Shown: positions 11,145 to 20,757, numbered from the stretch's first letter. The stretch: 64,000 nucleotides of DNA from Solirubrobacter soli DSM 22325 (GCF_000423665.1 NZ_AUIK01000023.1:175037-239036); one strand, 5' to 3'. The notes: generated from the sequence alone by a model not told the origin. Translations and numbers: made by a program.

Positions 11145-11146
11145 GC

Positions 11147-12478
11147 ATGTTGCGAATCGCTGATCAGTGGCACGGATCGGACCTCGGCCTGCAGCGGCAG
11201 GGCAACGAGGACAACTACTTCGTGCGCGCCCCGCTGTTCGTCGTCGCCGACGGCATGGGCGGCGCGCAGTCGGGCGAGGTCGCGTCCGAGATGGCCGTCG
11301 AGGCCTTCGGGGCGGGGATCCCGGACGGCGACTCGCCGGCCGAGGGCCTCGTGCACATCATCGAGACCGCCAACCAGCGCATCCACGAGCGCTCGCGCTC
11401 GGAGACGCAGCGGGCCGGGATGGGCACGACCGTCACCGCGGCCTACGTCGGCGAGAACTCGGTCACGGTCGCGCACGTGGGCGACTCGCGCTGCTACCGG
11501 GTCCGCGACGGCGAGCTCCAGCGCCTGACCGACGACCACTCGCTGGTCGGCGATCTGGTGCGGCTGGGCAAGCTCACCGAGGAGCAGGCCGAGACGCACC
11601 CACAACGCTCGGTCATCACCCGCGCGCTCGGCCCCGAGCCGAACGTGATGGTCGACGTCGAGGAGTACGGAGCCCGCGCGGGCGACCTGTTCCTGGTCTG
11701 CTCGGACGGCCTCACGTCGATGGTCCGCGAGGACAAGCTCAAGCCGCTGCTGAGCGGCTACTCCGGCCCGCTGGACAAGCTCGGCCACTCGCTCATCGCC
11801 GCCGCCAACCAGGCCGGCGGGCGCGACAACATCACCGTGATCCTCTTCACGCTCGCGGAGATCGACGCGCCGGCGAGCGGCGGCGCGACCGCCGCTTCGG
11901 CGTTGGTCGACGAGGACACGCGCGAGTACAACACCTTCACCGGGGAGGCCGTCGCCGAGCCGCGTCAGGGCGTCAGCCGCCCGCAGGGCCACACGCGCCG
12001 CTGGGACGAGGTCCCCGCCGGCTCCACCCGCGCTTCCGACGAGGCCGAGGCCGAGTACCGCGCCTCCGGCACCGTTGCTCTGTCGGCCGTCCGCCCCAGG
12101 GCGCAGCCGATCGAGGAAGGCCACGCCCACGCGCCGCCACGCGAGCAGCCGCGCCGGCGGCGGCGATTGCTCTCACCGGGCAAGTTGCTCACGGTCGCAT
12201 GCATCATCGGCTTCCTGGCGGCCTTCTGGCTCGCCACGCGACAGGTCTTCTTCGTCGGCGTCGACGAGTCCCGCGGCAACGTCGTCACCCTCTACAAGGG
12301 TCTTCCGTACGACCTCCCGCTCGGGATCCGGCTCTACTCGCCCGTCCGCCATTCCGGCGTCACCCTCCAAAGCCTCCCGCCCGCGCGGCGGGCGACGTTC
12401 ACGAACCACAAGCTGCGCCCGAAGGACGACGCCGAGAGCCTGGTGAAGGCGGCTGAGGACGGGACTCTCTCTCAGTGA
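11147..12478 (+). CDS. pstP: PP2C-type Ser/Thr phosphatase
   Basis: 443 residues. The PP2C catalytic domain (about 1-235) shows the metal-binding motifs: GNEDNY near the start, VADGMGG, HVGDSRCY, CSDGLTSM and GGRDNITVIL. A Pro/Arg-rich linker leads to a single transmembrane helix (about 343-362) and a short outside domain. It reverses phosphorylation by the PknB-type kinases encoded around it. ATG 11147 is 2 nt after fhaB and the end overlaps rodA by 4 nt (GTGA). Confidence 0.96.
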   Translation: MLRIADQWHGSDLGLQRQGNEDNYFVRAPLFVVADGMGGAQSGEVASEMAVEAFGAGIPDGDSPAEGLVHIIETANQRIHERSRSETQRAGMGTTVTAAYVGENSVTVAHVGDSRCYRVRDGELQRLTDDHSLVGDLVRLGKLTEEQAETHPQRSVITRALGPEPNVMVDVEEYGARAGDLFLVCSDGLTSMVREDKLKPLLSGYSGPLDKLGHSLIAAANQAGGRDNITVILFTLAEIDAPASGGATAASALVDEDTREYNTFTGEAVAEPRQGVSRPQGHTRRWDEVPAGSTRASDEAEAEYRASGTVALSAVRPRAQPIEEGHAHAPPREQPRRRRRLLSPGKLLTVACIIGFLAAFWLATRQVFFVGVDESRGNVVTLYKGLPYDLPLGIRLYSPVRHSGVTLQSLPPARRATFTNHKLRPKDDAESLVKAAEDGTLSQ

Positions 12479-13764
12479 GTGCACGCAATCGTGAGCTGAT
12501 GGCGCTGATCCCGGCGTCGCTGTTGTTGACCGCCGGGTTCGCCGCGATCTTCATCCAGCGCAACGCTGTGCTCTCGAACGTCTCGCTGACGTACGGGGCG
12601 ATCTTCCTCGGCCTCTGCTTCGCGGGTCACCTCGTGATCCGCTTCACGCTGCCGTACGCGGACCCGTACCTGTTCCCGCTGTGCGCGATCCTCGCCTGCT
12701 TCGGGCTGGTGGTCGTCTACCGCATCGACGAGGACCTCGCGCGCGACCAGGCGCAGTGGTTCGTGATCGGGCTGATCCTGTTCTCGATCACGATCATCGC
12801 GCTGCGCGACTTCCGCATCCTCGAGCGCTACCGCTACACGATCGCGCTCGCCGGCCTGGCGCTGCTCGTGCTGCCGCGCGTGCCGGGCATCGGCCAGCAG
12901 GTCAACGGCGCCTACCTCGGCGTCAAGGTCGGGCCGATCTCCTTCCAGCCCGCGGAGTTCGGCAAGATCGCGATCGTCATCTTCCTCGCCGCGTACCTGC
13001 GCGACACGCGGCAGGTCCTGGTGCAGTCCTCACGGCGCTTCCTGGGGATCACGATCCCGCGGTTCAAGCACCTCGGGCCGCTGCTGGTGGTCTGGGGCGC
13101 GGCGATGCTGATGCTCGTCTTCATCCGCGACCTCGGGTCCTCGCTGATGTACTTCGGCGCGTTCCTGGCGCTGATCTACGTGGCGACGAACCGGCTGTCG
13201 TTCGTCGTCGTCGGGATGGTGCTGTTCCTCGCCGGCGCCTGGTTCTTCACCAAGACGGTCGGGCACGTGCAGGACCGCATCGACATCTGGCTCGATCCGT
13301 TCAAGACCTACGACACCTCGGGCTACCAGATCGCCAACGGCCTGTTCTCGATGGCGGACGGCGGGCTCTTCGGGCAGGGATTGGGGGCGGCCTTGCTGAC
13401 CGTCCCGGGCGGCGGGCCGCTGCTCCCGGCGCCTGAGACGGACATGATCTACGCGGTCATCGTCAACGACCTCGGCCTCGTCGGCGGGGCCGGCGTGATC
13501 CTGACGTACCTGCTGATCGCCGAGCGCGGCTTCAAGATCGCCACGCTGGCGACCGACTCGTTCTCGAAGCTCCTGGCGACCGGCCTGACCGCCGTGATGG
13601 CGCTGCAGGTCTTCGTCATCATCGGCGGCGTCACGCGCGTGATCCCGCTGACGGGGGTCACGCTGCCGTTCGTGTCCTACGGCGGCTCCTCGATCGTCGC
13701 CAACTTCGTGCTGCTGGCGCTGCTGCTGCTGATCTCCAATCGCGCGAGGCAGCCCGCGTCGTGA
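12475..13764 (+). CDS. rodA: RodA/FtsW-family peptidoglycan glycosyltransferase (SEDS)
   Basis: 429 residues with about ten to twelve membrane helices. SEDS proteins polymerise lipid II into glycan strands with a cognate class B PBP. The family signatures are visible: QPAEFGKIAIV in the middle and, near the end, NDLGLVGG and LPFVSYGGSS. GTG 12475 overlaps pstP and the end overlaps pbpA by 4 nt, fitting a RodA-PbpA pair made together. Confidence 0.96.
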   Translation: MSARNRELMALIPASLLLTAGFAAIFIQRNAVLSNVSLTYGAIFLGLCFAGHLVIRFTLPYADPYLFPLCAILACFGLVVVYRIDEDLARDQAQWFVIGLILFSITIIALRDFRILERYRYTIALAGLALLVLPRVPGIGQQVNGAYLGVKVGPISFQPAEFGKIAIVIFLAAYLRDTRQVLVQSSRRFLGITIPRFKHLGPLLVVWGAAMLMLVFIRDLGSSLMYFGAFLALIYVATNRLSFVVVGMVLFLAGAWFFTKTVGHVQDRIDIWLDPFKTYDTSGYQIANGLFSMADGGLFGQGLGAALLTVPGGGPLLPAPETDMIYAVIVNDLGLVGGAGVILTYLLIAERGFKIATLATDSFSKLLATGLTAVMALQVFVIIGGVTRVIPLTGVTLPFVSYGGSSIVANFVLLALLLLISNRARQPAS

Positions 13765-15146
13765 ACGCCCCGATCTTCCGCCTGTTCGCGCTGTTCGTGC
13801 TGATGTTCGCCGTGCTGGTCGGCTTCAGCTCGCGCTGGTCGGTGTTCGGCGCGCAGCGGCTGCGGGACAACCCCGACAACAAGCGCGTCGTGCTCGAGGA
13901 GCAGCGGGTCAAGCGCGGCGTCATCCGCGCCGACGACGGCACGGTCCTGGCCGGCAGCACGGCGCTGTCCGGCGGCCGCTACACCCGCCGCTACCCGACC
14001 GGGCGCCTGTTCGCGCTCCCGGTCGGCTTCGACGACATCCGGCTCGGCCGCGCGGGCCTGGAGAAGTACTACAACGACGAGCTCGTCGGTCGCAAGGAGG
14101 AGCTCGGGCGCCTGATCGACTCGATCGTCTCCAAGGACGTCGTGGGCGACGACCTGCAGACGACGCTCGACCCGAAGGGCCAGACGGTCGCCTACGAGCA
14201 GCTCGCCGGCCACAAGGGCGCGGTCGTGGCGATGGACGTCAAGACCGGCGCCGTGCGCGTGCTGGCGGGCACGCCCTCGTATGACCCGAACGACCCGGGC
14301 AAGCCCGGCACGACGATCTTCAACAACGCGACCCAGGGCCTCTATCCGCCCGGCTCGACGTTCAAGACCGTCACGGCGTCGGCCGCGATCGACTCCGGCA
14401 AGTATCAGCCCGATTCGAAGGTGAGCGGCAAGAACGGGAAGGTGATCTCGGGTACGCCGCTGAACAACTTCGGCAGTGAGAACTTCGGCGACATCACGCT
14501 CACGGAGGCGCTCACGCACTCGGTCAACACCGTGTGGGCGGAGGTCGGCGTCAAGCTCGGCCGCTCGACGATGCAGGAGTACATGGACCGCTTCGGCTTC
14601 GGCAAGAAGCCGCCGATGGACTACCCGGCCGATCAGATGTCGGTCAGCGGGCCGAACCGGCGCGGGAAGATCCTGCCGATGAGCTCGGACCGCGTCGACG
14701 TCGGGCGGACCGCGATCGGCCAGGCGCTGCTGCTGGTCACGCCGCTGCAGATGGCGACGGTCGCGCAGACGATCGGCAACGGCGGCCTGCGGATGGAGCC
14801 GCGGCTGGTCGAGAAGGTCGTCGACCCTGACGGTCGCACGGTCGACAAGCCGCTGCCCAAGGAGGCCGAACGCGTGATGTCGCGCGAGAGCGCCGCCAAG
14901 GTCACGACGATGATGAAGTCGGTCGTGCGCGAGGGCTCGGGCACCGCGGCCGCGCTCGAAGGCGTCGAGCTGGCGGGCAAGACCGGAACGGCCGAGATCA
15001 ACATCGCGCAGGGGATCAACGACCTCTGGTTCATCGGTTTCACCGACAAGGTCGCGGTCGCGGTCATCATCGAGAAGGAGAAGGGTCAGGGCGGGACGGT
15101 GGCCGCCCCGATCGCCAAGCGCGTCCTGCAAGCACTGGGGCAGTAG
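13761..15146 (+). CDS. pbpA: Class B penicillin-binding protein PbpA
   Basis: 461 residues: an N-terminal signal-anchor (about 4-25), a short pedestal domain, and a transpeptidase domain with the active-site serine in STFK (PPGSTFKTV), the SVN triad (THSVNTVW) and KTGTAE. It cross-links peptidoglycan outside the membrane as partner of the adjacent SEDS protein. GTG 13761 overlaps rodA by 4 nt, and the stop is directly followed by the pknB ATG. Confidence 0.96.
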   Translation: MNAPIFRLFALFVLMFAVLVGFSSRWSVFGAQRLRDNPDNKRVVLEEQRVKRGVIRADDGTVLAGSTALSGGRYTRRYPTGRLFALPVGFDDIRLGRAGLEKYYNDELVGRKEELGRLIDSIVSKDVVGDDLQTTLDPKGQTVAYEQLAGHKGAVVAMDVKTGAVRVLAGTPSYDPNDPGKPGTTIFNNATQGLYPPGSTFKTVTASAAIDSGKYQPDSKVSGKNGKVISGTPLNNFGSENFGDITLTEALTHSVNTVWAEVGVKLGRSTMQEYMDRFGFGKKPPMDYPADQMSVSGPNRRGKILPMSSDRVDVGRTAIGQALLLVTPLQMATVAQTIGNGGLRMEPRLVEKVVDPDGRTVDKPLPKEAERVMSRESAAKVTTMMKSVVREGSGTAAALEGVELAGKTGTAEINIAQGINDLWFIGFTDKVAVAVIIEKEKGQGGTVAAPIAKRVLQALGQ

Positions 15147-16979
15147 ATGCACACGATCACCCCTGACACCGTGATCGACGGCCGCTACCGGGCGCAGAAG
15201 CGGCTCGGCGCCGGCGGCATGGCCGAGGTGTGGTGCGCCGAGGACGAGGTGCTGGGCCGGCGCGTCGCCGTGAAGCTGATGGGCGGGCGGTTCGCCGAGG
15301 ACCCGTCCTTCCGCGAGCGCTTCCGGCGCGAGGCGAAGGCCGCGGCGGGCATGCAGCACCCCAACATCGTCGGCATCTACGACTACTCCGAGTGGGACGG
15401 GACGCCCTACATTGCGATGGAGCTCGTCGACGGCAAGACGTTGAAGGAGCTCGTGACCGAGCGCGGGCCGCTCCCGCCCGACATCGCGGTGGGGCTGACC
15501 GAGCAGGTCCTGCGGGGGCTCGGCTACGCCCACAAGCGCGGGATCGTGCACCGCGACGTCAAGCCGCAGAACGTGATCATCGACCGCGACGGGCAGGCGA
15601 AGGTCGCCGACTTCGGGATCGCGCGGGCCGGCGACACCTCGGAGATGACCCAGACGGGGACGATCGTCGGGACGATGCAGTACCTCTCGCCCGAGCAGGC
15701 GGAGGGGCATCCGGTCGACCGGCGGGCGGATCTCTACTCGGTCGGGATCGTCTTGTACGAGCTGCTGACCGGGCGGGTGCCGTTCGACGGCGAGGCGCCG
15801 ATCTCGATCGCGATCAAGCAGATCAACGAGCTTCCAGTCCCGCCCGCGCAGCTGCGGCCGGGGCTCTCGCCCGCCTTGGAGGCCGTGGTGCTGCGGGCGC
15901 TGGAGAAGGACCCGATGCGGCGCTTCCAGAGCGCCGAGGAGTTCATCGCCGCCTTGGAGGCCGCACAGCGCGCGCCGACGCGGCAGATCGTGATGGAGCC
16001 GACGCCCGGCGAGCCGTGGGACGAGTTCGAGGAGGAGCAGCGTCGCACGCGCTGGTGGCTGTGGGCGATCGTGGCGTTCGCGCTGGTGGCGATCGCCGTC
16101 GGCGCCTACCTGACGCTGGCGGGCACCAAGGTCGACGTGCCGAACCTCGTGGGGCGCAGCGCGTCCGACGCGGCGGACGTCGCGCACAAGCGCGGGCTGG
16201 AGATCGCCTTCGTCCCGCGTGTGTCCGACGACGTCCCGCGCGACCAGGTGATCTCGCAGGACCCGGCGGCGGGTGAGCGGGTCAAGGAAGGAACGACGAT
16301 CACGACCGTGATCTCGGCGGGCAAGGGCGAGGTGCCGGTGCCGGCGGTCGAGGGCCAGTCCGAGGACGATGCCGTGAAGGCATTGGAGGACGCCGGGTTC
16401 AAGACCAAGACCAAGACCGCGTTCTCCGACTCCGTGGCCTCCGGGGAAGTGATCTCGCAGGATCCCGCCGCCGGGACGTCGCTGACCAAGGGCCACACCG
16501 TCACGCTCACCGTGTCCAAGGGCGTGCAGGGCATCGAGGTGCCGAAGGTCGTCGGGCTCCAGCAGGACGCCGCCGAGGCGCAGCTCGAGCAGGCGGGCCT
16601 GACCGCGAAGGTCGTCGAGCAGGAGACGACCCAGCCGCCGGGTACCGTGATGAAGCAGGACCCGCCGACGGGGACGCGCGTGGACAAGGGCGCCACGGTC
16701 ACGCTCACCGTCGCCAAAGCACGGCCCGAGGTGCCGGACGTGACGACCAACCACCCGACAGAGGAAGAAGCGACCGCGACGCTCGAGAAGGCGGGCTTCA
16801 AGGTCGACGTGCGCACCCGCCCGGACCCGGCCAACGTGGGCCGCGTGTCCGACCAGAACCCGGCGGCCGGCACGCCGCGCTCGACCGGCGCCACCGTGAC
16901 GATCTTCCTCGGCTCGGACTCCTCCGGCGGTGCCGCCACGCCGACGGCTTCGCCCACTCCGACCCCGACGACTGGATGA
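15147..16979 (+). CDS. pknB: PASTA-domain Ser/Thr kinase PknB
   Basis: 610 residues. Cytoplasmic kinase domain with GAGGMAEVW, catalytic HRDVKPQN (D137), DFGIARAG and SPEQAEG; a juxtamembrane linker; one transmembrane helix (about 300-322); then four PASTA repeats of about 65 residues each (beginning near VDVPNLVG, VPVPAVEG, IEVPKVVG and PEVPDVTT) and a Thr/Pro-rich end. PASTA domains bind muropeptides or lipid II and tune kinase activity to cell-wall growth. The ATG starts 1 nt after pbpA, and its stop overlaps ddl by 4 nt. Confidence 0.97.
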   Translation: MHTITPDTVIDGRYRAQKRLGAGGMAEVWCAEDEVLGRRVAVKLMGGRFAEDPSFRERFRREAKAAAGMQHPNIVGIYDYSEWDGTPYIAMELVDGKTLKELVTERGPLPPDIAVGLTEQVLRGLGYAHKRGIVHRDVKPQNVIIDRDGQAKVADFGIARAGDTSEMTQTGTIVGTMQYLSPEQAEGHPVDRRADLYSVGIVLYELLTGRVPFDGEAPISIAIKQINELPVPPAQLRPGLSPALEAVVLRALEKDPMRRFQSAEEFIAALEAAQRAPTRQIVMEPTPGEPWDEFEEEQRRTRWWLWAIVAFALVAIAVGAYLTLAGTKVDVPNLVGRSASDAADVAHKRGLEIAFVPRVSDDVPRDQVISQDPAAGERVKEGTTITTVISAGKGEVPVPAVEGQSEDDAVKALEDAGFKTKTKTAFSDSVASGEVISQDPAAGTSLTKGHTVTLTVSKGVQGIEVPKVVGLQQDAAEAQLEQAGLTAKVVEQETTQPPGTVMKQDPPTGTRVDKGATVTLTVAKARPEVPDVTTNHPTEEEATATLEKAGFKVDVRTRPDPANVGRVSDQNPAAGTPRSTGATVTIFLGSDSSGGAATPTASPTPTPTTG

Positions 16980-17965
16980 AGGTCGCCGTCCTGGCGGGCG
17001 GGCGCTCGTCCGAGCACGACGTCTCGCTGAACTCCGCCGCCGCCGTGCGCTCGGGTGTGGCCGCAGCCGGTCACGAGGTGCTGCCGGTGACGATCGGGCG
17101 GGACGGCGACTGGGTGCATGACGGCGTCTCGCTGTCCCTGCGGCCTGGCGGCGGGTTGCTCGGCGCCGACGTCGTCTTCCCCGTCCTCCACGGGCCGTTC
17201 GGTGAGGACGGGACGCTTCAAGGGCTGCTCGAGCTGCTCGACGTCCCGTACGTGGGCGCGGGCGTCCTCGCCTCGTCGCTGTGCATGGACAAGGTCGTGT
17301 TCAAGGAGGTGCTGGCGGCCGCCGCGGTGCCCCAGGTGCCGTACGCCGGCGTGCGCCTGTCGCGTTGGCGCGAAGAGCCCGAGGCCGTCGCCCGCGAGCT
17401 CGCCGTCCTCGGCACCCCGGTCTTCGTCAAGCCCGCGCGGCTCGGCTCCTCCGTGGGCATCGCGAAGGTCTGGTCCGAGGCCGAGCTCGGCCCGGCGCTC
17501 GATCTCGCGTTCACCCACGACTCCCTGGTGATCGTCGAGGGCTTCTCCGCGGGCCTCGAGGTCGAGTGCTCCGTGCTCGGCAACGGCGAGCCCGAAGCCT
17601 CGATCCCCGGCGAGATCGTCCTCACCGGCTCCGAGTGGTACGACTACGAGGCCAAGTACCAGCCGGGCGGCATGGAGCTCGTCGTCCCCGCCCGTCTGTC
17701 CGCGACCGTCCTGGACGAGGTGCGCCGCCTCGCGTGCGACACGTTCGTGCGGGTCGGCTGCTCGGGGCTCGCTCGGGTCGACTTCTTCGTCGAGGACGGC
17801 GACCGCGTGCTGGTGAACGAGCTCAACACGCTCCCGGGCTTCACCGCCACGTCGGTCTACCCGAAGCTCTGGGAGGCGAGCGGGTTGGAGTTCCCGGCGC
17901 TCTGCGACCGCCTGCTCGCCTTGGCGGTCGAACGCTTCGAGACCGAGCGCGCGGTCGCGTTTTAG
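16976..17965 (+). CDS. ddl: D-alanine--D-alanine ligase
   Basis: 329 residues of the ATP-grasp family, joining two D-Ala for the peptidoglycan stem. Visible signatures: AGGRSSEHDVS at the N-terminus, HGPFGEDGT, KPARLGSSVG and the ATP/Mg site ARVDFFVED with NELNTLPGFT. It ends a cell-wall operon running from fhaA, with a 4-nt overlap with pknB. Placement in this operon couples precursor supply to the kinase-regulated synthases. Confidence 0.96.
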   Translation: MKVAVLAGGRSSEHDVSLNSAAAVRSGVAAAGHEVLPVTIGRDGDWVHDGVSLSLRPGGGLLGADVVFPVLHGPFGEDGTLQGLLELLDVPYVGAGVLASSLCMDKVVFKEVLAAAAVPQVPYAGVRLSRWREEPEAVARELAVLGTPVFVKPARLGSSVGIAKVWSEAELGPALDLAFTHDSLVIVEGFSAGLEVECSVLGNGEPEASIPGEIVLTGSEWYDYEAKYQPGGMELVVPARLSATVLDEVRRLACDTFVRVGCSGLARVDFFVEDGDRVLVNELNTLPGFTATSVYPKLWEASGLEFPALCDRLLALAVERFETERAVAF

Positions 17966-18487
17966 GGCGCTGGAAAGGCAAGCACCGAGGGGGAGGGGGT
18001 TGGTGCACCCGCGTGCACCTGCTGGCGCCTTTCGTCGGCGCATCTATCGGCTCCCGCTCTCGCGGCCGGGTCTAAGGGAGACCGACAGTTACAGATCGTG
18101 GTACTGGACACCCCTATCCGCTCTCGCCTGCCGTAATTGGCCTGAGGAACGTCGATCGGCACTCCGAGGGGGTAGTTCGAGTTAGTTCACAGGGGGTGAA
18201 CTAACTCGAAACACCCCTCTCAACGTGCCAGCTCGAACAGTGCGCTTTCGGTCGAGAAGCGCCGTGGCCGTTGAAAGCGATCACAACCGATCTCGCGTGG
18301 TCTCCGTGGACCGTAACTTGACGGTCTCCCTGCACGGCGCGGCGAGTCACCGTGGCCAGGGGCGACGGCGGACGGCGGCACGACCGATCAGGCCGGGGCG
18401 CAGCCGCGCTCCCCCTCCCTCACCGGCCCGGCCTTTCAGCGCACGACCAGCCTGACGCACCAACAAACGCCCGCTCCAACAAGAGCG
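17966..18487 (+). other. 522-bp gap between convergent genes
   Basis: Separates ddl (plus) from a Ser/Thr kinase (minus); both genes end here. I see no convincing gene. A short GC-rich ORF at 18225-18455 looks like low-complexity Arg/Pro/Ala shadow. A weak hairpin GGTGCAC-CCGC-GTGCACC (18002-18019) lies 37 nt past ddl, and a perfect 15-bp inverted repeat lies at 18176-18210. The stretch 18080-18330 is clearly less GC-rich than its surroundings, which suggests a non-coding or regulatory role. Confidence 0.6.
18176..18210. repeat. Perfect 15-bp inverted repeat, 5-nt spacer
   Basis: TTCGAGTTAGTTCAC (18176-18190), spacer AGGGG, then its exact reverse complement (18196-18210). It is AT-rich for this genome. 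No T-run follows on either strand, so it is not a canonical intrinsic terminator, although it could still end transcripts from both sides. It could also be an operator. It lies between two convergent genes with no start codon nearby, which argues against ordinary promoter control unless an unannotated RNA starts here. Confidence 0.8.
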
Positions 18488-20014
18488 CTAAGCGGCGACT
18501 TCCTGGAACAGGCGGATCTCGGAGATCTCGGCGTTGTCGGCGTCCGGGGCGAGCTTCGTGATCCACACGAGGTAGTAGCGGTACTCGACGCCTCCCGTGT
18601 CGAGCTTGAAGCGCTTGTCGGCGCTGGAGACGGTCCCGCCGCCCACCTTGGTCCAGCCCTCGTCGATCGACTTGGGGACGGGGCCGGCCGGGGCGGCGTA
18701 GATCGTGACCTTGAAGCCCGGGGCAGGGGTGTCGATCTGCATCGAGACGGCGGCGACCTTCGGCTTGGCGTCGACGTAGATGCCCACGCCGGCCTTGCCC
18801 GCGCCCTCGATGCCGTCCTGGTAGGTCTCGGTGGACCAGGCGGTGCCGTCGTCGCGGTCGACGACGCGGGCGACCTCTTCGCTGTGCTCCTCGTCGTCAC
18901 CGAGGGGGTCGTAGTCGTGGGCGGAGCCGCGGGGGACCGAGACGACCTTGGTGCCGGTCGGCGTCGACTGCTCCAGACGCCCGGCGCCCGTGCCGCGCTC
19001 CACCCGCTGGGGGACCTCGTTGCCCACGAGCAGGACGATCACCACGGCGACCGCGGCGAGCGCGATGATCCCGAGCACCGGCAGCGAGTGGCGCATGCGG
19101 AAGGGGAGCCGTCGGCGCGCCTTCGCGGGGAGGGTGCGGATGACCGCGGTGGCCTCGCCGGTGGAGGTGCCCTGGCGGGCGGCCTCCAGCGCCAGCGCGT
19201 CCTCGAGGTCGGCGACCAGCGACGGGACGTCGGCGTAGCGGTGGGCGAGATCCTTGTCGGTCATGCGGTCGAGGACCGCCGCCGTGGTGGCCGACACCTC
19301 GGGCCGCACGGCCTGGATGTCCGGGATGTCCTCGCGGACGTGCTTCATCGCCACGGAGATCTGGTTCTCGCCGTGGAACGGGACGTCCCCGGTCAGCATC
19401 TCGTACAGCACGATCCCGAGCGAGTAGATGTCCGACTGGCCGTCGACGTCGTGACCCAGGGCCTGCTCGGGGGACACGTAGTCGGTCGTGCCCAGGACGC
19501 GGCCGTCGGCGGTCAGGCCGTCGTCGCGGAGCGAGCGGGCGATGCCGAAGTCGGTGACCTTGGCCGAGCCCTCGGGGTCGATCAGCACGTTCTGGGGCTT
19601 GACGTCGCGGTGCACGATGTCGTGCGAGTGCGCGCAGCCGAGCGCGCGGGCGATCTCGATCGCGTACGCCAGCGCCTCGTCGACCGGCAGGCGGCCGAGC
19701 CGGCGGATGCGGTCCTTCAGCGTCTCGCCCTCGACGTATTCGAAGACGATGTATGGGCGGTTCTCGTCCTCGCCGGCGTCGATCACCCCCACGATGTGGG
19801 GATGCGAGAGCTGCGCGACGGCCCGCGCCTCGCGCCTGAAGCGCTCCAGCTGGTCGGAGTCGGCGGACATCTCCCGGTGCAGGAGCTTGATCGCGACCCG
19901 CCGCTCGAGATTGACGTCGAAGGCCTTGTAGACCGTCGACATCCCGCCGGCGCCGATCTGGGCGTCGAGCCGGTAGCGGCCGCTGAGCTGCATGCCCACG
20001 AGCGTGCTCATCAA
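18488..20014 (-). CDS. Membrane Ser/Thr kinase with discoidin-like outer domain
   Basis: 508 residues. A complete kinase domain (GAGGMSTVY, catalytic HRDVKPQN, DFGIARS, SPEQALG) spans about 1-275. It is followed by a basic linker, one transmembrane helix (about 312-332) and an outer domain of about 165 residues with no PASTA repeats. That domain (ending YLVWITKLAPDAD, then AEISEIRLF) resembles the galactose-binding or discoidin-like fold attached to several actinobacterial kinases and to mycobacterial MviN (resemblance by eye). ATG 20014; a second ATG follows at once. Single-gene unit, probably sensing envelope carbohydrate. Confidence 0.92.
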   Translation of the reverse strand: MMSTLVGMQLSGRYRLDAQIGAGGMSTVYKAFDVNLERRVAIKLLHREMSADSDQLERFRREARAVAQLSHPHIVGVIDAGEDENRPYIVFEYVEGETLKDRIRRLGRLPVDEALAYAIEIARALGCAHSHDIVHRDVKPQNVLIDPEGSAKVTDFGIARSLRDDGLTADGRVLGTTDYVSPEQALGHDVDGQSDIYSLGIVLYEMLTGDVPFHGENQISVAMKHVREDIPDIQAVRPEVSATTAAVLDRMTDKDLAHRYADVPSLVADLEDALALEAARQGTSTGEATAVIRTLPAKARRRLPFRMRHSLPVLGIIALAAVAVVIVLLVGNEVPQRVERGTGAGRLEQSTPTGTKVVSVPRGSAHDYDPLGDDEEHSEEVARVVDRDDGTAWSTETYQDGIEGAGKAGVGIYVDAKPKVAAVSMQIDTPAPGFKVTIYAAPAGPVPKSIDEGWTKVGGGTVSSADKRFKLDTGGVEYRYYLVWITKLAPDADNAEISEIRLFQEVAA

Positions 20015-20091
20015 GAACTCGCCCCTATTGTGGCCGATGTCTGCAAGGCGCGGGTTAACTTCGGCGCGCGGACGCCGGTTCCCGCCCTATT

Positions 20092-20691
20092 TCAGGAGTC
20101 GGCGGAGCGCCCGGACCAGGTCCGCCACTCGGGGTCGTCGCCCGGCTGCTTGGTCGGGCCGGTCTCCTCGGCCGCCTCGCGCAGATCCGCGTCCCCCTGC
20201 TCGACGCCCTCGGACTCGCCCTCGCCCGCCTCGGCGAGCGGCAGCTCCTCCGGCGTGGCGGGCTCACCCTCCGGGCCGGCGTAGTCCGGGGTCGGACCGC
20301 CGATGTTCGCCGCCTCGGCCGCGGCGGCGGCCTCCTCGGCGGCCTCGTCGATCGTCGGCGGCTCCTGGGCCGGCGGAACGGGCACGGAGGTCGCGGTGTT
20401 GGCGACCGGCCCGGCCGCGTCGTAGTTGGACACGGGCGGGGGCGTGTACCCGGAATCCGACGGCGCGGGCGCGGACTCGCTGCGGCCCGGCAACAGCGCG
20501 GCCACCTTGTCGCGCTTGAGCAGCAGCACGGCGGCGCCGGCCGCGGCCGCGCCCCCGAGCACCAGCAGCTTGCGGTTTGGGCCCCGCTTGCGCGGCTTGA
20601 CCCCGGGGAATTGAGCGGCGAGACGGTCGCGCGCGAAGGCGAACGCGAGGTCGGCGATCACGGCGTTTCGGGCGTTCCTGGCGAGGCTCAT
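20092..20691 (-). CDS. Acidic low-complexity protein with one membrane helix
   Basis: 199 residues from ATG 20691. An N-terminal stretch with several charged residues (MSLARNARNAVIADLAFAFARD) is followed by a basic segment and one hydrophobic helix (about 41-58). After that comes a Pro/Ala/Glu-rich, strongly acidic and probably disordered tail. An upstream in-frame start would run into the csrA terminator, so ATG 20691 is preferred. No family recognised. It lies behind the csrA terminator and ahead of the kinase on the same strand. Confidence 0.65.
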   Translation of the reverse strand: MSLARNARNAVIADLAFAFARDRLAAQFPGVKPRKRGPNRKLLVLGGAAAAGAAVLLLKRDKVAALLPGRSESAPAPSDSGYTPPPVSNYDAAGPVANTATSVPVPPAQEPPTIDEAAEEAAAAAEAANIGGPTPDYAGPEGEPATPEELPLAEAGEGESEGVEQGDADLREAAEETGPTKQPGDDPEWRTWSGRSADS

Positions 20692-20715
20692 ACACAGGAC
20701 GCTACCCGTCAGGTC

Positions 20716-20745
20716 AAAAAGAAGGCCGCCCACTGGGCGGCCTTC
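20716..20745 (-). terminator. Intrinsic terminator of the flgF-csrA operon
   Basis: Read on the minus strand: an 11-bp perfect stem (GAAGGCCGCCC and its complement, 20721-20731 with 20735-20745) with a 3-nt loop, followed by a run of five T (20720-20716). It lies 13 nt beyond the csrA stop and ends the minus-strand flagellar operon. Confidence 0.92.
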
Positions 20746-20757
20746 ATGAAGCGGGGG

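Noticed and set aside
13677..16754. Minus-strand ORF of 1025 codons opposite rodA, pbpA and pknB
   Set aside because: Crosses three well-supported plus-strand genes and shows only the His/Arg/Asp/Leu-rich pattern of antisense GC-rich frames.
18225..18455. 76-codon plus-strand ORF in the ddl-kinase gap
   Set aside because: Arg/Pro/Ala/Ser-rich low complexity, no ribosome-binding site, no family resemblance.
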